From Candidatus Omnitrophota bacterium (GTDB lineage: Bacteria > Omnitrophota > Gorgyraeia > Zapsychrales > Zapsychraceae), in NCBI GenBank assembly GCA_020430005.1, contig JAGQKQ010000012.1:1-17084 (forward strand): a DNA stretch of 17,084 nt. Reading direction: 5' to 3'. Below are positions 1-7,516 of this stretch, piece after piece. Under the pieces are notes generated by a model. It worked only from the letters and a program-made list of their open reading frames with translations, searched no databases and was not told where the DNA came from. Position numbers and translations under genes: made by a program. Position 1 is the stretch's first letter. Each line of letters starts with the position of its first letter.

Positions 1-48
1 GATCTAGTGCCGCAAGGCATGGGGGTTCAAGTCCCTCGCGGGGCACCA
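1..48 (+). tRNA. tRNA-Leu, 3' part (5' end outside window)
   Basis: The 3' portion of a class II tRNA. A long variable arm is visible near 8-19 (TGCC, loop GCAA, GGCA). It is followed by the T arm (GGGGG, loop TTCAAGT, CCCTC), the 3' acceptor strand GCGGGGC at 38-44, discriminator A45 and an encoded CCA at 46-48. The variable-arm sequence and A73 are typical of bacterial tRNA-Leu. The anticodon lies upstream of the window, so the isoacceptor cannot be named. tRNA-Ser is the main alternative class II tRNA, but its discriminator is normally G. Confidence 0.85.
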
Positions 49-233
49 CTATTAGCTATTAGTAACTAGTTCTTAGTTCTCAGCACTTGTTATATAAATG
101 AAGGTTTTTAGAGTTAAAGAAGCTTAAAAGCAATTGTTTTGTTGAATAGTATCCGTTTTTATTTCTAGTCACTAATTTTCTTATTTTTTTGATTTTTACT
201 AGCGACTAGCAACTAAGAATCAGTAACTAGAAT
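49..233 (+). repeat. tRNA spacer filled by an inverted array of degenerate heptads
   Basis: The whole spacer between the two tRNAs has no gene. Five heptads run without gap from 49 to 83, all ending in TAG or CAG (for example CTATTAG at 49 and 56, TTCTTAG at 70). Five heptads in the opposite orientation run from 199 to 233 (CTAGCGA, CTAGCAA, CTAAGAA and two more), and two further units lie at 165-178. The reverse complement of 213-219 is identical to 70-76. The arms form an imperfect inverted repeat around an AT-rich middle of about 115 nt, which includes a small GCTT/AAGC hairpin at 122-131. The left arm starts on the base after the encoded CCA and the right arm ends on the base before tRNA-Gly. 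I see no convincing promoter here. Function is unknown; it may influence tRNA precursor processing. Confidence 0.7.
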
Positions 234-307
234 GCGGCGGTAATTCAGTTGGCTAGAATGCCACCTTGCCAAGGTGGATGTCGTGGGTTCGAATCCCATC
301 CGCCGCT
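234..307 (+). tRNA. tRNA-Gly(GCC)
   Basis: A complete cloverleaf. The acceptor strands GCGGCGG (234-240) and CCGCCGC (300-306) pair perfectly. The anticodon stem CCACC/GGTGG encloses the loop TTGCCAA, giving anticodon GCC. The T arm is GTGGG, TTCGAAT, CCCAT. Discriminator U307 is the usual one for bacterial tRNA-Gly. CCA is not encoded (the next bases are TTG), unlike the tRNA-Leu just upstream, so this tRNA needs a CCA-adding enzyme. It probably shares a precursor transcript with tRNA-Leu. Confidence 0.97.
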
Positions 308-352
308 TTGATATTTTTAAATTTATGGTAACTTCTAAAGGGGGACAGGTTA

Positions 353-829
353 ATGAAAATCACAGACTTTCTAACTGTCAAGGCTGTTTCTGCTGATTTA
401 AAAAGTGATGCAAAAGAAGACGTCATTTCCGAGCTTGTCGATTTGTTAATCGATGCCGGATCTATTGAGAAAAAGCACAAGGCAAAAATTGTCGAGGTTC
501 TTATGGCCCGTGAGGCTTTGGGATCGACGGCAATCGGACAAGGTATCGCGATCCCTCACGGGAAAAGTGATTGCGTTAAAAAGATTGTAGGATGCCTGGG
601 TGTTAGTAAAAGCGGTATTAATTTTGATTCCTTAGACGGTGAGCCTTCGTACATTTTTTTCCTCTTAGTTGCTCCTGTTGATTCTGCAGGCCCTCACCTT
701 AAAGCCTTGGCAAGAATTTCACGATTACTGAAAGACAAATATATTAGGGAAAGTCTTAAGTCAGTATCCGATGAAAAAGCGATGATTAAGATTGTCCAGC
801 AAGAAGACGGACGATTATCAAAGCTATAG
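353..829 (+). CDS. ptsN: PTS EIIA component, nitrogen/fructose type (PtsN-like)
   Basis: A 158-residue single-domain EIIA of the fructose/mannitol/Ntr family (PTS_EIIA type 2). It is a cytoplasmic protein that accepts phosphate from HPr on a histidine. The phosphorylation site is visible as IPHGKS with His69, preceded by the family signature REALGSTAIGQGIAIPH and followed by the expected hydrophobic core near residues 95-110. No EIIB or EIIC domain is fused or encoded nearby, so a regulatory role as in the nitrogen PTS is more likely than sugar uptake. The start follows a strong purine-rich ribosome site (AAAGGGGGA, about 340-348) with suitable spacing. It is the first gene of a tight operon; the next start is 3 nt after its stop. 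Confidence 0.9.
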   Translation: MKITDFLTVKAVSADLKSDAKEDVISELVDLLIDAGSIEKKHKAKIVEVLMAREALGSTAIGQGIAIPHGKSDCVKKIVGCLGVSKSGINFDSLDGEPSYIFFLLVAPVDSAGPHLKALARISRLLKDKYIRESLKSVSDEKAMIKIVQQEDGRLSKL

Positions 830-832
830 AAA

Positions 833-2074
833 ATGCCAAAGACACCTCTCAAATGGCTTTACCCCGGAATAAAGGTTAAGCGGTGGTTGCTGACCTTACT
901 GATAGGGGTTATTGTCGTTGGGATTGGGGCCGTTCTCGCTCAAAAGCCATACACACCTGTTATTACCACTGGAATTATTTGGATTGTTTGCGGAATGATT
1001 TTGATTGTCATGGGGATGGGCAAAATGATTGTCTCCCTATTGACATTATTTTTTCCTCAAGGCGAACGGGAACTGATTAATGTTCTTTATCAGCGACGCT
1101 ATTTGGAGCGTGGCCCGAAGATTGTCACCATTGGTGGAGGAACCGGTTTATCCAATCTTCTTTTCGGTTTAAAAGATTATACATCGAATATTACGGCAAT
1201 TGTCACCGTCGCTGATAGTGGAGGATCTTCGGGACGTCTTCGCGAAGAATTTAATATTGTCGCTCCCGGAGATATTCGTAACTGTCTTGTTGCCTTGGCG
1301 GATGCCCCGGCATTGATGGGAGATTTGTTTCAACATCGTTTTTCTCAAGAATCGCAACTGCAAGGACATAATTTCGGAAATCTTTTCTTAACGGCCATGT
1401 ATCAGGTGACTAAAGGAGATTTCGAAAAGGCTGTTAAAGAAACGAGTAAGATTCTTTCGATTCGGGGCCAAGTTGTTCCGTCAACGGTAAGTAATCTGCA
1501 TTTGGTCGCGGAGTATATGGACGGAACAAAAACAGAAGGCGAAGCCAAAATTCCTAATCCTAATGTAAGGATTAAACGGCTTTCCTTGACGGAAAAAGAT
1601 GCGCAGCCTACAGAGGACGCGTTGAAAGCGATCAAAGAAGCCGACGCGATCATTTTAGGTCCGGGCAGCCTTTATACCAGTGTTATTCCGAATTTGATTA
1701 TCAAAGGAATGTCGGAGGCGTTGGTAAATTCCCAGGCCTTTAAGATTTATGTGTGTAATGTGATGACTCAGCATGGCGAAACAGATGGATTTTCCGCCAG
1801 CGATCACGCGAAGGCTATTTTGGATCATTCATTGCCGGGCGTTATTGACGCGGTTTTAATGAATGACGCGAAAGTTCCCAAAGAAGCCTTGGGCCGTTAT
1901 GAAGGAGAAAAATCTTTTCCGGTCAGTCCGGATAAAGAGAAAATTCGTGAACTTGGATGTTTGGCCGTCGCTACAGATTTGCTGGGTGTTAGTAATTATG
2001 TTCGCCACGATTCAGAAAAATTAAATGATGCGCTAATTAAACTCATCGAAAGATATCGGGTTATTAAAAGATAA
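833..2074 (+). CDS. yvcK: YvcK/GlmR (CofD-like) gluconeogenesis factor, membrane-anchored
   Basis: 413 residues. The N-terminus carries two predicted transmembrane helices (about residues 18-37 and 43-73) with a basic start. The CofD/YvcK fold follows from about residue 95, opening with TIGGGTGLSNLL and then TVADSGGSSGRLREEF and PGDIRNCLVALAD, the hallmark nucleotide-sugar-binding motifs. In Bacillus subtilis and Listeria, family members bind UDP-GlcNAc and steer carbon to cell-wall precursors (GlmS stimulation); they are not true F420-pathway transferases. The usual ADDGGSSG reads ADSGGSSG here. Placement between EIIA and HPr genes recalls Firmicutes, where yvcK shares an operon with the HPr paralogue crh. 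No strong ribosome site is visible; with a 3-nt gap, coupling to the upstream gene is likely. Confidence 0.9.
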   Translation: MPKTPLKWLYPGIKVKRWLLTLLIGVIVVGIGAVLAQKPYTPVITTGIIWIVCGMILIVMGMGKMIVSLLTLFFPQGERELINVLYQRRYLERGPKIVTIGGGTGLSNLLFGLKDYTSNITAIVTVADSGGSSGRLREEFNIVAPGDIRNCLVALADAPALMGDLFQHRFSQESQLQGHNFGNLFLTAMYQVTKGDFEKAVKETSKILSIRGQVVPSTVSNLHLVAEYMDGTKTEGEAKIPNPNVRIKRLSLTEKDAQPTEDALKAIKEADAIILGPGSLYTSVIPNLIIKGMSEALVNSQAFKIYVCNVMTQHGETDGFSASDHAKAILDHSLPGVIDAVLMNDAKVPKEALGRYEGEKSFPVSPDKEKIRELGCLAVATDLLGVSNYVRHDSEKLNDALIKLIERYRVIKR

Positions 2075-2085
2075 GAAATAGGAAA

Positions 2086-2367
2086 ATGCCACGTATTCAG
2101 AAAGATATATTCATTAAAAATCCACAGGGACTGCATGCCAGACCTGCTGTTTTATTTGTGCAAATTGCCAGCAAATATACAGCAAATGTCGTCATTGAGA
2201 AAGACGATGTTAAAGTGGATGGACGTTCTATTATGGGGATCTTAACATTAGGCGCGGGCTCGGAAAGTACGGTAAGATTAACATGCGATGGAGAAGATGC
2301 GGAGGCGCTTTTTGCGGAATTAGAAGAGCTGTTGATGAGGGATAATATTGATGAAGAGCAGCAATGA
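2086..2367 (+). CDS. ptsH: HPr phosphocarrier protein
   Basis: A 93-residue HPr that transfers phosphate from enzyme I to EIIA. The active-site motif GLHARPA gives phosphorylatable His17. The second regulatory site is also present as VDGRSIMGILTLGA, with Ser48 at the position of Ser46 in Firmicutes HPr, the target of HPr kinase/phosphorylase. That makes serine control possible, although no hprK is in this window. There is a short GGA-rich ribosome site just before the ATG. The acidic C-terminal tail (DNIDEEQQ) overlaps the start of ptsI, so the two are translationally coupled. Confidence 0.95.
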   Translation: MPRIQKDIFIKNPQGLHARPAVLFVQIASKYTANVVIEKDDVKVDGRSIMGILTLGAGSESTVRLTCDGEDAEALFAELEELLMRDNIDEEQQ

Positions 2368-4120
2368 TGAATTTCAATTAAAAGGTGTCGCGGCCGCACC
2401 GGGGATCGCGACGGGATACGCGTTTATTTTGGACAAGCAGGAATTTTTAATAAGCCCGCGTTCCATTATGGAAGAAGAAGTTCTCATCGAAATTGCCCGT
2501 TTTGAAGAAGCTCTCCAAAAAGCCCGTCAGGAAATTGTTGATATCCAGCAGAAAGTCAGTGAGAAAATTCAGGCTCAGCAGGCCAGGATTTTTGACGCGC
2601 ATTTAATGGTTTTGGAAGACCGGGCTTTGATTGATGATGTTGTCAAACGGATTAAAGAAGAGAAATTAGCGGCCGAGTATGTTTTTTCCGAAGTGATTAA
2701 GAAATATGCCAAAGTTTTTTCCCAGATTGAAGACAGTTATTTGAAAGAGCGTGTTAGTGATATTAATGATGTTGGGCGACGGGTTCTGAAAAATCTTGTG
2801 AATGAAGATAAGTTGCATGAATTCGACGGGCTGGACGAAGAGATGATTCTGGTCAGTCATGATTTATCGCCATCAGATACGGCCAGTATGTATAACAAAA
2901 AAGTTCTGGCCTTTGTAACGGATATTGGAGGAAAGACATCCCATACGGCGATTATGGCCAAATCACTGGGAGTTCCGGCCGTTGTTGGATTGAAAGACGC
3001 GACGCTTAAAATTCATAATCAGGATTTTATTATCGTTGATGGCCGAAAAGGGCTTGTGTTTGTCAATCCTACGGAAGAGACCAAAGAATTTTATCAGGGG
3101 GCCAAAAGCCGTATTATTGAATTCCAAGGGCAGTACGAAAGTATTAAAGATCTTCCGGCGGAAACCAAAGATGGTGTTACGGTTGAACTGCACGCGAATG
3201 TTGAACTTCCTCAGGAGGTTCCCACACTTAAGAAGTACGGGGCCAGTGGGATTGGATTATATCGAACAGAATATTTTTATATGAACCGGGTGGATTTACC
3301 ATCCGAGGAAGAGCAATATACAGCGTATAAAAAAGTAGCGGAAGGCGTGGGATCCAATGAAGTGACGATTCGTACGCTGGATTTGGGCGGTGATAAATTT
3401 ATTTCCAGTCTTCAAATTCCTAAGGATATGTATTCTTATCTGGGATGGCGCGCGATCCGTTTTTGTCTGGCCCGTCCGGATATTTTTAAAACACAATTGC
3501 GCGCGATTCTCCGGGCTTCGGCGCATGGTAACATTCGTATGATGTACCCGATGATTACCGGTGTTCAGGAATTGCGGGAAGCTAATAAAATTCTTGATGA
3601 TGTTAAAGCCGAGCTTAGAGAGCAGAACATTGCATTTAATGAAGACATGCCCGTCGGGGTTATGATTGAAGTTCCATCGGCGGCCGTTGTTTCGGATTTA
3701 TTAGCTAAGGAAGCTGACTTTTTCAGTATTGGAACAAACGATCTTATTCAATATACGTTGGCCATTGATCGCGTGAACGAGCAGACGGCCGAATTATATC
3801 AGCCGGAGCATCCGGCGGTTTTGCGCTTTATTAATATGACGGTTGAGGCGGCCCGTAAGGCCAATATTGATGTCAGTTTGTGCGGGGAGATAGCCGGCGA
3901 TCCAATCCTGACTGTTTTATTGATCGGGTTGGGTTTCGAGAAACTGAGTATGTCCGCCGGGAGTATTCTGCATATTAAGAATTTGATTCGAAATATTAAT
4001 TATGAAGATGCACACCAGTTGGTTCAGCATGTTCTGAAATTGTCCACGGGCGTTGAAGTGGAAGCCTACAGCCGCAGGAAGCTTAAAGAACTGGCTCCAG
4101 GCTTTATTGTTGATAATTAA
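2351..4120 (+). CDS. ptsI: PTS enzyme I (PEP-protein phosphotransferase)
   Basis: About 589 residues, normal length for enzyme I. It autophosphorylates from PEP and passes phosphate to HPr. Domains in order: N-terminal PEP-utiliser/HPr-binding helical region (about 10-150), the phosphohistidine domain with the active His in GGKTSHTAIMAKSLGVP (about residue 198), then the PEP-binding barrel with GIGLYRTEYFYM, RTLDLGGDK, FFSIGTNDLIQYTLAIDR and the catalytic Cys in SLCGEIAGD. I take ATG 2351 as start; TTG 2348, one codon upstream, is equally open and closer to the GAGGGA ribosome site inside ptsH. It overlaps ptsH by 17 nt. No GAF domain is fused at the N-terminus, so this is ordinary EI rather than the PtsP type. 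Confidence 0.95.
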   Translation: MKSSNDEFQLKGVAAAPGIATGYAFILDKQEFLISPRSIMEEEVLIEIARFEEALQKARQEIVDIQQKVSEKIQAQQARIFDAHLMVLEDRALIDDVVKRIKEEKLAAEYVFSEVIKKYAKVFSQIEDSYLKERVSDINDVGRRVLKNLVNEDKLHEFDGLDEEMILVSHDLSPSDTASMYNKKVLAFVTDIGGKTSHTAIMAKSLGVPAVVGLKDATLKIHNQDFIIVDGRKGLVFVNPTEETKEFYQGAKSRIIEFQGQYESIKDLPAETKDGVTVELHANVELPQEVPTLKKYGASGIGLYRTEYFYMNRVDLPSEEEQYTAYKKVAEGVGSNEVTIRTLDLGGDKFISSLQIPKDMYSYLGWRAIRFCLARPDIFKTQLRAILRASAHGNIRMMYPMITGVQELREANKILDDVKAELREQNIAFNEDMPVGVMIEVPSAAVVSDLLAKEADFFSIGTNDLIQYTLAIDRVNEQTAELYQPEHPAVLRFINMTVEAARKANIDVSLCGEIAGDPILTVLLIGLGFEKLSMSAGSILHIKNLIRNINYEDAHQLVQHVLKLSTGVEVEAYSRRKLKELAPGFIVDN

Positions 4121-4131
4121 GAAGGGATCTT

Positions 4132-4872
4132 ATGAAAGTATTAATATTAGCCGCTGGTTATGGAACACGACTAAAAGAGTTGGGAGAAAATACACCGAAG
4201 GCGTTACTGCCCATTAATGACCGGCCTTTATTGAATTATGTTCTTGATAAATTACAGATTTTAGAAGGTCTCACCGAAATTATTGTAGTGACCAATAATA
4301 AGTTTTTCGGCCATTTTGAACAATGGGCCCAGGAGCAAAAAGACAGCTGTCCGCATCCGATAACGGTAGTTAATGATGGGACAATGACCCCGGAGGATCG
4401 GTTAGGGTCTATTGGGGATATGGACTATGTGCTGAAGCACCATCCGGTTGATGAAGATCTTCTAGTGGTCGGGGGCGATAATTTATTTGACTATAATCTG
4501 GATGAATATACCCGGTTTGCCCAGAGCAAGGGAGATGCTGTTACGATCGGTCTTTATGATATCGGGAATATAGAGGAAGCCCGGCTTTTTGGGGTTGTAG
4601 CGGTGGATGACCATCAAAAAGTTGTCTCATTTGAGGAAAAACCGGCCAAACCGAAGTCTAGTTTGGTCGCGATGTGCTTTTATTATTTGCCCAAAAATTC
4701 TCTTGGATTAATCGGGCAATATTTGGTAGAATCACAAAAGTCTGATAAGGCAGGAGATTACATCATTTGGCTGTGTAAAAAATTTGATGTCTATGGTTTC
4801 AAATTCACAGGAAAATGGTATGATATCGGAAGTATAGAGGCTTATAAGGAAGCTGCCGATAAGTTTAAGTAG
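4132..4872 (+). CDS. Sugar-phosphate nucleotidyltransferase (RmlA-like)
   Basis: 246 residues with the Rossmann-like nucleotidyltransferase fold of the NTP_transferase family. The nucleotide-binding signature LAAGYGTRL sits at residues 6-14 and the lysine motif PKALLPI at about 23-29. GGDNLFDY (about 119) holds the metal-binding Asp, followed by FEEKPAKPKS and GKWYDIGS near the C-terminus. Such enzymes activate a sugar-1-phosphate to an NDP-sugar for glycan or nucleotide-sugar synthesis. Substrate cannot be told from sequence alone; glucose-1-phosphate thymidylyl- or uridylyltransferase is most likely. There is no GlmU-type acetyltransferase domain. It begins 11 nt after ptsI with AAGGGA as ribosome site, so it appears to be the last gene of the PTS/yvcK operon. 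This suggests a link to envelope precursors. Confidence 0.85.
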   Translation: MKVLILAAGYGTRLKELGENTPKALLPINDRPLLNYVLDKLQILEGLTEIIVVTNNKFFGHFEQWAQEQKDSCPHPITVVNDGTMTPEDRLGSIGDMDYVLKHHPVDEDLLVVGGDNLFDYNLDEYTRFAQSKGDAVTIGLYDIGNIEEARLFGVVAVDDHQKVVSFEEKPAKPKSSLVAMCFYYLPKNSLGLIGQYLVESQKSDKAGDYIIWLCKKFDVYGFKFTGKWYDIGSIEAYKEAADKFK

Positions 4873-4891
4873 CCCCCTATATATAAGGGAA

Positions 4892-4961
4892 GGGAAAGAT
4901 GATTCCCCGCCGGCTTTATTTATTAAGGTGAATGCTTAGGAATCTTTTCAAAGAAAGGATT
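4892..4961 (+). promoter_or_regulatory. metK leader: SD-sequestering hairpin with competing upstream arm
   Basis: The metK Shine-Dalgarno (GAAAGGA, 4953-4959) is the 3' strand of a 9-bp hairpin: 4941-4949 (AATCTTTTC), loop AAA, 4953-4961 (GAAAGGATT), all paired with one G-U. Upstream, GGGAA (4892-4896), loop AGATGA and TTCCC (4903-4907) form a second hairpin. The segment GGAAAGAT (4893-4900) can instead pair over 8 bp with 4942-4949, which would break both hairpins and free the ribosome site. This is a plausible on/off translational switch in front of the SAM synthetase gene. I do not recognise it as SAM-I, SAM-II, SAM-III or SAH riboswitch. The architecture is read from the sequence; ligand control is inferred. 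Confidence 0.45.
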
Positions 4962-4970
4962 AGAACGTGA
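4932..4970 (+). CDS. Possible 12-codon upstream ORF overlapping metK start
   Basis: ATG 4932 opens a 12-codon frame (MLRNLFKERIRT) that ends at TGA 4968-4970, overlapping the metK GTG by the GTGA arrangement typical of translational coupling. It is preceded by TTAAGGTGA, although the AGG is only about 3-4 nt from the ATG, which is short. Ribosomes reading it would open the hairpin that hides the metK ribosome site. It contains no Met run that would suggest methionine attenuation. The small size means the frame could be chance. Confidence 0.25.
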   Translation: MLRNLFKERIRT

Positions 4971-6145
4971 GTGGATATTTCTTTACATCAGAATCGGTTT
5001 CAATGGGACACCCCGACAAAATGGCTGACCAAATTTCGGATGCTGTGCTTGACGCTATGCTGGCGCAGGATCCTAACAGTCGTGTTGCTTGCGAAACCAT
5101 GATTACGACCGGAATGGTTGTTATAGCCGGTGAGATTACAACAAAAGCACAGGTTGATTTTCAAACATTAGTTCGTGATAAAATCAAAGAAATTGGTTAT
5201 GACGATTCGAAAAAAGGTTTTGACTATCATACATGCGCTGTTTTAGTTGCTTTAGATAAACAGTCCCCCGATATCTCCCAAGGAGTTACAGCCGGTGAAG
5301 GTTTGCATAAAGAGCAGGGCGCCGGTGATCAGGGAATTATGTTTGGTTATGCTTGTGACGAAACGCCGGAACTTATGCCGCTGGCCATTGATTTGGCCCA
5401 CAAACTGGTAGCCAAGCATGCCGAAGTAAGACAAAGTGATCTGACGTATCTACGTCCTGACGCGAAATCTCAGGTAACCGTACAATATGATCAAAATGAT
5501 AAACCGGTACGTATTGATACGGTCGTATTTTCATCACAGCATGATGAAAATGTGGAATATGAAACATTAAAAAAAGATATTATTGAGAAGATTTGCAAAA
5601 AAGTAATTCCGGCTAATCTTCTTGATAACAATACACGTTTCTTAATTAATCCGACGGGTAAATTTGTTGTCGGAGGACCGCAAGGAGACTGTGGATTAAC
5701 AGGACGAAAAATTATCGTTGATACATATGGAGGATACGGACGCCATGGTGGTGGAGCTTTTTCTGGAAAAGATCCGTCAAAAGTCGACCGTTCAGCCGCC
5801 TATGCCGCACGGTATGTGGCAAAAAATATTGTTAAAGCGGGTATTGCCAAGCGATGCGAAGTGCAGTTGTCTTATGCTATTGGTTTTCCGGCTCCGACAT
5901 CTATTCATGTGAATACATTCGGAACATCCAAATTTTCGGATGAACAAATTGCCATGTTGATTAAAGAGCATTTTGATCTGACGCCGGCAGGAATTATTAA
6001 ACAGCTGGATCTTTTAAAACCAAGATACCAGATCACCGCCGTGCACGGACACTTTGGCCGGACAGAAAAAGAATTTACATGGGAAAAAACGGATAAGGCA
6101 GAGGCTTTGGCTAATAGTATGGCTAACGGAACGGCCGCTGTTTAA
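4967..6145 (+). CDS. metK: S-adenosylmethionine synthetase
   Basis: 392 residues, standard length. It makes SAM from methionine and ATP in the cytosol. The ATP-binding motif GHPDK includes catalytic His15; GAGDQGIMFGYA sits at about 118-129; and the P-loop-like signature GGYGRHGGGAFSGKDPSKVDRS follows. The C-terminal domain is intact. The start is GTG, chosen because MSGYFFTSESVSMGHPDK aligns with the family N-terminus and GAAAGGA lies 7 nt upstream. That ribosome site is buried in a leader hairpin, so translation is probably regulated. metK is followed by ahcY, pairing SAM synthesis with removal of its product inhibitor SAH. Confidence 0.98.
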   Translation: MSGYFFTSESVSMGHPDKMADQISDAVLDAMLAQDPNSRVACETMITTGMVVIAGEITTKAQVDFQTLVRDKIKEIGYDDSKKGFDYHTCAVLVALDKQSPDISQGVTAGEGLHKEQGAGDQGIMFGYACDETPELMPLAIDLAHKLVAKHAEVRQSDLTYLRPDAKSQVTVQYDQNDKPVRIDTVVFSSQHDENVEYETLKKDIIEKICKKVIPANLLDNNTRFLINPTGKFVVGGPQGDCGLTGRKIIVDTYGGYGRHGGGAFSGKDPSKVDRSAAYAARYVAKNIVKAGIAKRCEVQLSYAIGFPAPTSIHVNTFGTSKFSDEQIAMLIKEHFDLTPAGIIKQLDLLKPRYQITAVHGHFGRTEKEFTWEKTDKAEALANSMANGTAAV

Positions 6146-6182
6146 TTAACCGAGTTTTAATATGAAAAATAAGGAAAACAAA

Positions 6183-7496
6183 ATGAATCCAACAGCCACA
6201 TCAGAAGACTATAAAGTAAAGGACATCGCATTAGCCGACTGGGGACAAAAAGAAATTTCTCTGGCTGAAAATGAAATGCCCGGTTTAATGTCGATCCGTG
6301 AAGAATACAAGGCGGAACAGCCGCTGAAAGGCGCGCGTATTGCTGGATGTATTCATATGACAATTCAGACAGCCGTGCTTATAGAAGCTCTTATCGAGTT
6401 AGGGGCAGAAGTAAGATGGTCATCTTGTAATATCTTCTCAACGCAGGATCACGCGGCAGCGGCTATTGCGGCCAAAGGTATTCCTGTGTTTGCCTGGAAA
6501 GGTGAAACCGAAGAAGAATACGAGTGGTGTATTGAACAAACCATCATATGGCCCGACGGTAAAGGCCCGAACATGATTCTGGATGATGGTGGTGATTTAA
6601 CATTAATCATGCACAATAAATACCCGGATTTATTAAAGGAAGTTCGTGGAATTACCGAAGAAACCACAACCGGTGTGCACCGTCTTTATGAAATGGTTAA
6701 GAAAGGAACGCTTAAAGTTCCGGCGATTAATGTTAATGATTCTGTGACTAAATCGAAATTTGACAATTTGTACGGATGCCGGGAGTCACTGGTAGACGGT
6801 ATTAAACGCGCGACCGATATTATGATTGCCGGAAAAGTTTGTGTCGTGGCCGGTTATGGGGATGTCGGCAAAGGATGTGTTCAAGCCTTTAAAGGTTTAG
6901 GCGGACGTATCCTTGTGACAGAAATTGATCCGATCTGTGCGTTACAGGCCGCGATGGAAGGATATGAAGTCGTGAACATGGCCGAAGCCGCAAAAGTTGG
7001 AGATATCTTTGTTACAACAACAGGATGTTGTGATGTTATTCGCGGTGAACACCTGGACGCTATGAAAGACGGCGCCATTGTTTGTAATATCGGACACTTT
7101 GATTTGGAAATTGAAGTGGCCTATCTCAATGCCAAGAAAGACATCAAGAAAGAGGAAGTGAAGCCGCAGGTTGATCTTTATACTTACTCGAATGGAAAAC
7201 GTATTATTGTTCTGGCCGCCGGACGACTGGTAAATCTTGGCTGCGCAACAGGACATCCATCATTCGTTATGAGTAACTCGTTTACAAATCAGGTTTTGGC
7301 CCAGATTGAATTATGGAAGAACTACAAAAATTATGAAAATAAAGTTTATGTTCTTCCGAAACAACTCGATGAAAAAGTGGCCCGGCTGCATTTGGAAAAG
7401 ATCGGTGTTAAGCTGGATAAGCTGTCCCAAAAACAGTCTGATTACCTGAGCATTCCGGTTGAAGGTCCTTACAAGCCCGATCATTATCGTTATTAA
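6183..7496 (+). CDS. ahcY: Adenosylhomocysteinase (SAH hydrolase)
   Basis: 437 residues from ATG 6183. It hydrolyses S-adenosylhomocysteine to adenosine and homocysteine, using bound NAD. Visible are the N-terminal block DIALADWGQKEISLAENEMPGL, the substrate His in GCIHMT (His58), NIFSTQDHAAAAIA, the NAD-binding GYGDVGKGC and the C-terminal KPDHYRY that ends almost all family members. A longer in-frame ATG exists at 6162, but AAGGA at 6171-6175 sits at the right distance for 6183 and would be inside the longer protein. It lies 37 nt after metK, the expected neighbour. Having AhcY argues for the one-step SAH recycling route rather than the Pfs/LuxS route; I see no pfs or luxS here. Confidence 0.96.
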   Translation: MNPTATSEDYKVKDIALADWGQKEISLAENEMPGLMSIREEYKAEQPLKGARIAGCIHMTIQTAVLIEALIELGAEVRWSSCNIFSTQDHAAAAIAAKGIPVFAWKGETEEEYEWCIEQTIIWPDGKGPNMILDDGGDLTLIMHNKYPDLLKEVRGITEETTTGVHRLYEMVKKGTLKVPAINVNDSVTKSKFDNLYGCRESLVDGIKRATDIMIAGKVCVVAGYGDVGKGCVQAFKGLGGRILVTEIDPICALQAAMEGYEVVNMAEAAKVGDIFVTTTGCCDVIRGEHLDAMKDGAIVCNIGHFDLEIEVAYLNAKKDIKKEEVKPQVDLYTYSNGKRIIVLAAGRLVNLGCATGHPSFVMSNSFTNQVLAQIELWKNYKNYENKVYVLPKQLDEKVARLHLEKIGVKLDKLSQKQSDYLSIPVEGPYKPDHYRY

Positions 7497-7516
7497 TCCA
7501 CTATAAGGATTATCAT

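Noticed and set aside
86..100. TATATA at 91-96 as a -10 box for tRNA-Gly
   Set aside because: No acceptable -35 at the right distance, and it is over 130 nt from the tRNA.
4873..4966. Known SAM riboswitch (SAM-I, SAM-II, SMK box) or SAH riboswitch
   Set aside because: I could not match the conserved cores of these classes by eye; kept only as an unnamed leader structure. A covariance-model search would settle it.
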